Assembly: GCA_934555895.1 (NCBI GenBank)
Contig: CAKTFH010000034.1
Coordinates: 1 to 17,588 of the forward strand
Origin: an uncultured Muribaculaceae bacterium
GTDB taxonomy: Bacteria > Bacteroidota > Bacteroidia > Bacteroidales > Muribaculaceae
Direction: 5' to 3'
Length of the DNA stretch: 17,588 nucleotides
The notes below the pieces were generated by a model. That model saw only the letters and a program-made list of their open reading frames with translations, was not told the origin of the DNA and searched no databases. Below are positions 15,355 to 17,588 of the stretch, piece after piece. The number at the start of each line of letters is the position of its first letter. Positions within the stretch are counted from its first letter, which is position 1. Position numbers and translations under genes: made by a program.

Positions 15355-16287
15355 CTAATCGGATTCGAGCCGAAGAAATTTGTTCATACGGGAGATACAG
15401 CGTTTTTTCTGATCGAGATTTGGATGTACATACAGATTGAGTGTTGTCGCAACATTTGAGTGTCCGAGTATTACACTTACGGTTTTATAGTCGCATCCGC
15501 TTTCAATGCATCTGGTGGCGAATGTATGGCGCAATCCGTGGAACACTATTGACGGGATTTCAAGCCGTTTGAGAATCCGGCTGAAAGTCTCCCGGTATGT
15601 GCGGGGTTCTTTCGCTTTGGAGCCTTCGCCGACCACATACTTTTCTACGCTCTGCTGTTTTTTTACCACCTTCAAGGCTTTGAAGAGGAGCGGAGATATG
15701 GGGATTTCCCGGTTTGAATTCCGGGTCTTGGGCGTGGAGATGTATTGTTCTGTTGCCATTAGGTCACAATTGTAGATTCGTCCTGCAGTGCCCGCTACTG
15801 TAATAATACGACGTGTCATATCTACATCCTTCCATTGAAGGGCACAAACTTCGCCTATGCGCAAGCCGCAGCACAGAGCAATCATTATCCCTATATTCTG
15901 TAGTGTCGGGGCGGATGAAATCGCGTTCAGCAGTTTTTTGTGGTCAGGTAATGACAGCACGGGCAAATTGCGTACGGATGTATCCGAGGGATATTCGATG
16001 TCCCACGAAGGCGTCTCAAACATTCCTCTCTTTGCCCCGAAACGTCCGACGGACTTAAGTACAGCGATAATGTCATGGACAGTTTTCTTACTCAGCCCTG
16101 CCTCAAGCTTGTCAAGTGCAAATTGCTGTACTTCTGCCTCTGATATAGACACGGAATCGGCGAAAACGGGCATGAGGTGAGTCTTTAGAATAAGAGCATA
16201 GGCGCAGTATGTCGAGTGTTTGACTACGCTGCGCCTGTTTTCTTTCCATAGTTCGGCTATTTCGCGGAAAGTAGATGTGTTGTGCAT
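15355..16287 (-). CDS. Tyrosine recombinase / integrase
   Basis: 310 residues with a complete set of catalytic residues. R143 is in CGLRIGEVCALQW, K187 in STPKTRNSNREIPIS, H250-x-x-R253 in FHGLRHTFATRC, H276 in LGHSN, and the nucleophile Y286 in TLNLYVHP. Residues 1-90 are the helical core-binding domain (TFREIAELWKENRRSVVKHSTYCAY). There is no long N-terminal arm-binding domain, which makes it compact like XerC-type enzymes and inversion recombinases. It should cut and rejoin DNA at specific sites through a 3'-phosphotyrosine. The sequence strongly recalls recombinases that sit beside hsdS genes of type I restriction systems in gut Bacteroidales, but that is memory and no hsdS gene is in view. 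It lies 43 nt downstream of the DUF262-HNH gene on the same strand. GC is lower than in the core genes, so it is likely acquired. Confidence 0.93.
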   Translation of the reverse strand: MHNTSTFREIAELWKENRRSVVKHSTYCAYALILKTHLMPVFADSVSISEAEVQQFALDKLEAGLSKKTVHDIIAVLKSVGRFGAKRGMFETPSWDIEYPSDTSVRNLPVLSLPDHKKLLNAISSAPTLQNIGIMIALCCGLRIGEVCALQWKDVDMTRRIITVAGTAGRIYNCDLMATEQYISTPKTRNSNREIPISPLLFKALKVVKKQQSVEKYVVGEGSKAKEPRTYRETFSRILKRLEIPSIVFHGLRHTFATRCIESGCDYKTVSVILGHSNVATTLNLYVHPNLDQKKRCISRMNKFLRLESD

Positions 16288-16290
16288 ACT

Positions 16291-16312
16291 TTGTGATTTT
16301 TATGATTCACAA
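16291..16312. promoter_or_regulatory. Inverted repeat just upstream of the recombinase start
   Basis: TTGTGA (16291-16296) and TCACAA (16307-16312) are a perfect 6-bp inverted repeat with a 10-nt AT-rich centre, 3 nt ahead of the recombinase ATG. The geometry (22 bp, TTGTGA arms) is that of a dimeric regulator operator. As RNA it would make a weak hairpin over the ribosome entry site. Confidence 0.4.
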
Positions 16313-16330
16313 GATATGCGCTGTCTTATT

Positions 16331-17494
16331 TTAACGGTTGCCTTTCGCTCGGTTGTGGTGCTTGCAGAGCAGCTGACAGTTTGAGATGTCGGTCGCGCCC
16401 CCTTTGCTCCATGCCGTGACATGATCGGCATCCATTTCGTTCAACTTCCATATCTTGTTTGCGTTTGCGTCATGGCCTATGGCACAGAAAGGACAGTTGG
16501 ACTTGCCGGCGGCTTTCGCCTGTTCGGTCTGGCTAGCATATACGGCCCGCTTTGCCGCTTCGTCAAAGATGCGGATATCAAGAAGCTTCGTGTCGTTTTC
16601 TCCACCTAAAAGAAATTCAAACACGCCGCGCCGATTCTTCACATACGGGTCGGCATACAGCTCCGCTACCCGCTGTTTCATATGAGCCGGGTTATATGGC
16701 TGTGTATGATATTTCTCGTAAAGTTCGCCCCACGGAAGTCCACGCATCTCATTTTCAACGAGAGGAAACACCGTCCGTACCCAGTCTATGACAGAATTGA
16801 AATAATTCACGAGTTCCGTGATGTCGGAGCTGAAACGGTGGTCGCGCATATATTCCTCGGCATTGCCACGGCTGACCCATTCAAGAGCTGTGGCAAGAAA
16901 GTCCTGGCGGTTTGCAGCCCCTGAGACATATGCCTGCCACATCTGCATCTTGGAATTCTGAGTATTGCTAAAAACTCCTTTTGCCGCAGTGACGAAAGGT
17001 CCGGAATAAACGGCATTGAGCAATTCCTGCGTGTTAAGCGGTACTCCTGCAATGTTTATCGTGCGGAACCATTCCTTAATCTCGGCCTCAGTCCCTTCGC
17101 ATTCGTATATAAGGAGTTCTGTGGCAAGGAACTTTTCCCTTTTTTCTTTGGCAATTGAACCAATGCTTTGGGGTAGTCCGTTCTCGTCCTTGATACCGAG
17201 TTTCCCATTATAGAACCGTCCTAAAGATGTGATGCGCTGTTGTCCGTCAAGCACCTCCAGCCGTCCGTCTGCCGTCCTGTTGAAATATATTACACCAAGA
17301 GGATAGCCTTTTAGGACAGAATCAATCACTGCCACATCCCTCTTGCCGTCCGCATATATGTAATTGCGTTGATATTCGGGCTGTATAGTCAGTTGACCAC
17401 CCATGCCGAACAGACCTTTGGCCTCGAGCTCGTTATAGACAAAACCGTCGCATATGTCGGCGACTGTCCATTCTGTATGTAGTTTTGTTTTCAT
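16331..17494 (-). CDS. DUF262-HNH endonuclease (GmrSD-like, candidate defence protein)
   Basis: 387 residues. Residues 1 to about 290 are a DUF262 (GmrS-like, ParB-related) nucleotide-binding domain with [11 protein letters not shown] (37-47) and [14 protein letters not shown] (81-94). Residues 330-387 are an HNH nuclease with zinc ligands C334/C337 (CPFC) and C373/C377 (CQLLC), the catalytic ADH at 356-358 ([16 protein letters not shown]), N372 and HHN at 379-381. In known DUF262 nucleases (GmrSD, SspE, BrxU) this pairing gives nucleotide-regulated cleavage of modified or foreign DNA. An anti-phage role here is inference. Length and both active sites are intact. It is followed after 43 nt by the recombinase. 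The start ATG (17492-17494) agrees with the usual [19 protein letters not shown] opening. GC is about 47%, lower than in the housekeeping genes. Confidence 0.88.
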   Translation of the reverse strand: MKTKLHTEWTVADICDGFVYNELEAKGLFGMGGQLTIQPEYQRNYIYADGKRDVAVIDSVLKGYPLGVIYFNRTADGRLEVLDGQQRITSLGRFYNGKLGIKDENGLPQSIGSIAKEKREKFLATELLIYECEGTEAEIKEWFRTINIAGVPLNTQELLNAVYSGPFVTAAKGVFSNTQNSKMQMWQAYVSGAANRQDFLATALEWVSRGNAEEYMRDHRFSSDITELVNYFNSVIDWVRTVFPLVENEMRGLPWGELYEKYHTQPYNPAHMKQRVAELYADPYVKNRRGVFEFLLGGENDTKLLDIRIFDEAAKRAVYASQTEQAKAAGKSNCPFCAIGHDANANKIWKLNEMDADHVTAWSKGGATDISNCQLLCKHHNRAKGNR

Positions 17495-17512
17495 TCTATT
17501 TAGTTATTTAGT

Positions 17513-17588
17513 TGAAATATTAGGTGCTACTGAAAGTGAAGGGAAGGGGTTTTCTGAAGGCCTTTGGCTAGAATCCAGCAATATTTCA
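17513..17588. repeat. 9-bp perfect inverted repeat at the right edge
   Basis: TGAAATATT (17513-17521) and AATATTTCA (17580-17588) are exact reverse complements, 58 bp apart. They lie 19 nt upstream of the DUF262-HNH start and end at the last base of the window. The sequence between them has no gene I can recognise. It may be chance in AT-rich DNA, or part of a recombination site or regulatory loop. Confidence 0.4.

Larger units (their letters stand above)
15105..17588. mobile_element. Possible accessory or mobile segment (recombinase plus DUF262-HNH)
   Basis: GC falls to about 35% in the non-coding part and about 45-47% in the genes, against about 55-65% to the left. The only two genes are a complete tyrosine recombinase and a putative defence nuclease. 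The left limit is somewhere in 15000-15354; the right limit is outside the window. No direct-repeat att pair or tRNA target was found, so the type of element is undefined. Confidence 0.4.

Noticed and set aside
15340..15372. tRNA-like GGATTCGAGCC near the recombinase end
   Set aside because: It is the last coding codons of the recombinase; no cloverleaf arms surround it.
17509..17588. Open frames at the right edge (minus strand ending near 17508, and an antisense plus-strand frame)
   Set aside because: About 27 codons of unrecognised sequence; two frames are open at once and none has family character, so no partial gene is called.

Overview
The window looks like a Bacteroidales chromosome, probably close to Muribaculaceae/Bacteroidaceae. 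The evidence is a type IX secretion PorQ homologue, a type III glutamine synthetase (GlnN), the diaminopimelate aminotransferase (DapL) route, a long Bacteroidota-type PurF paralogue, and a TTG / TAnnTTTG promoter in front of dapF. Most starts lack a Shine-Dalgarno sequence. The family-level placement is inference.

Left block (about 20-3226, minus strand): porQ - cmk - ispH - a DnaQ-like exonuclease, with gaps of 38, 16 and 36 nt, so probably one transcript. PorQ is an outer-membrane protein, Cmk makes CDP/dCDP, and IspH is the last step of the MEP isoprenoid pathway. The exonuclease has an abnormal 3' end that lacks the last catalytic Asp.

Central block (3419-11272, plus strand): dapF and dapL (meso-diaminopimelate for lysine and peptidoglycan) form a 22-nt-spaced pair ended by a strong hairpin. 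Then come glnN (ammonium assimilation) with its own GC-rich terminator, a 630-residue amidophosphoribosyltransferase-like protein, and a predicted outer-membrane beta-barrel (DcaP-like porin). Glutamine, made by GlnN, is the expected amino donor of the PurF-like enzyme.

Cell-envelope block (11279-14971, minus strand, convergent with the barrel): a secreted protein with a long NRP/GH-rich low-complexity stretch and a conserved C-terminal domain, then an ArnT-like polytopic glycosyltransferase, then a FemAB/GNAT-type transferase 3 nt behind it. The first gene has a textbook Shine-Dalgarno, unusual for this phylum.

Right block (about 15000-17588): base composition falls from about 55-65% GC to about 35% (intergenic) and 45-47% (genes). 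It holds a DUF262-HNH nuclease (GmrSD-like candidate defence enzyme) followed by a complete tyrosine recombinase, both on the minus strand. The flanking non-coding DNA is rich in small perfect dyads, and a 9-bp inverted repeat sits at the extreme right edge. This looks like an accessory or mobile segment and is the most promising part of the window. No rRNA, tRNA, CRISPR array or IS element was seen.
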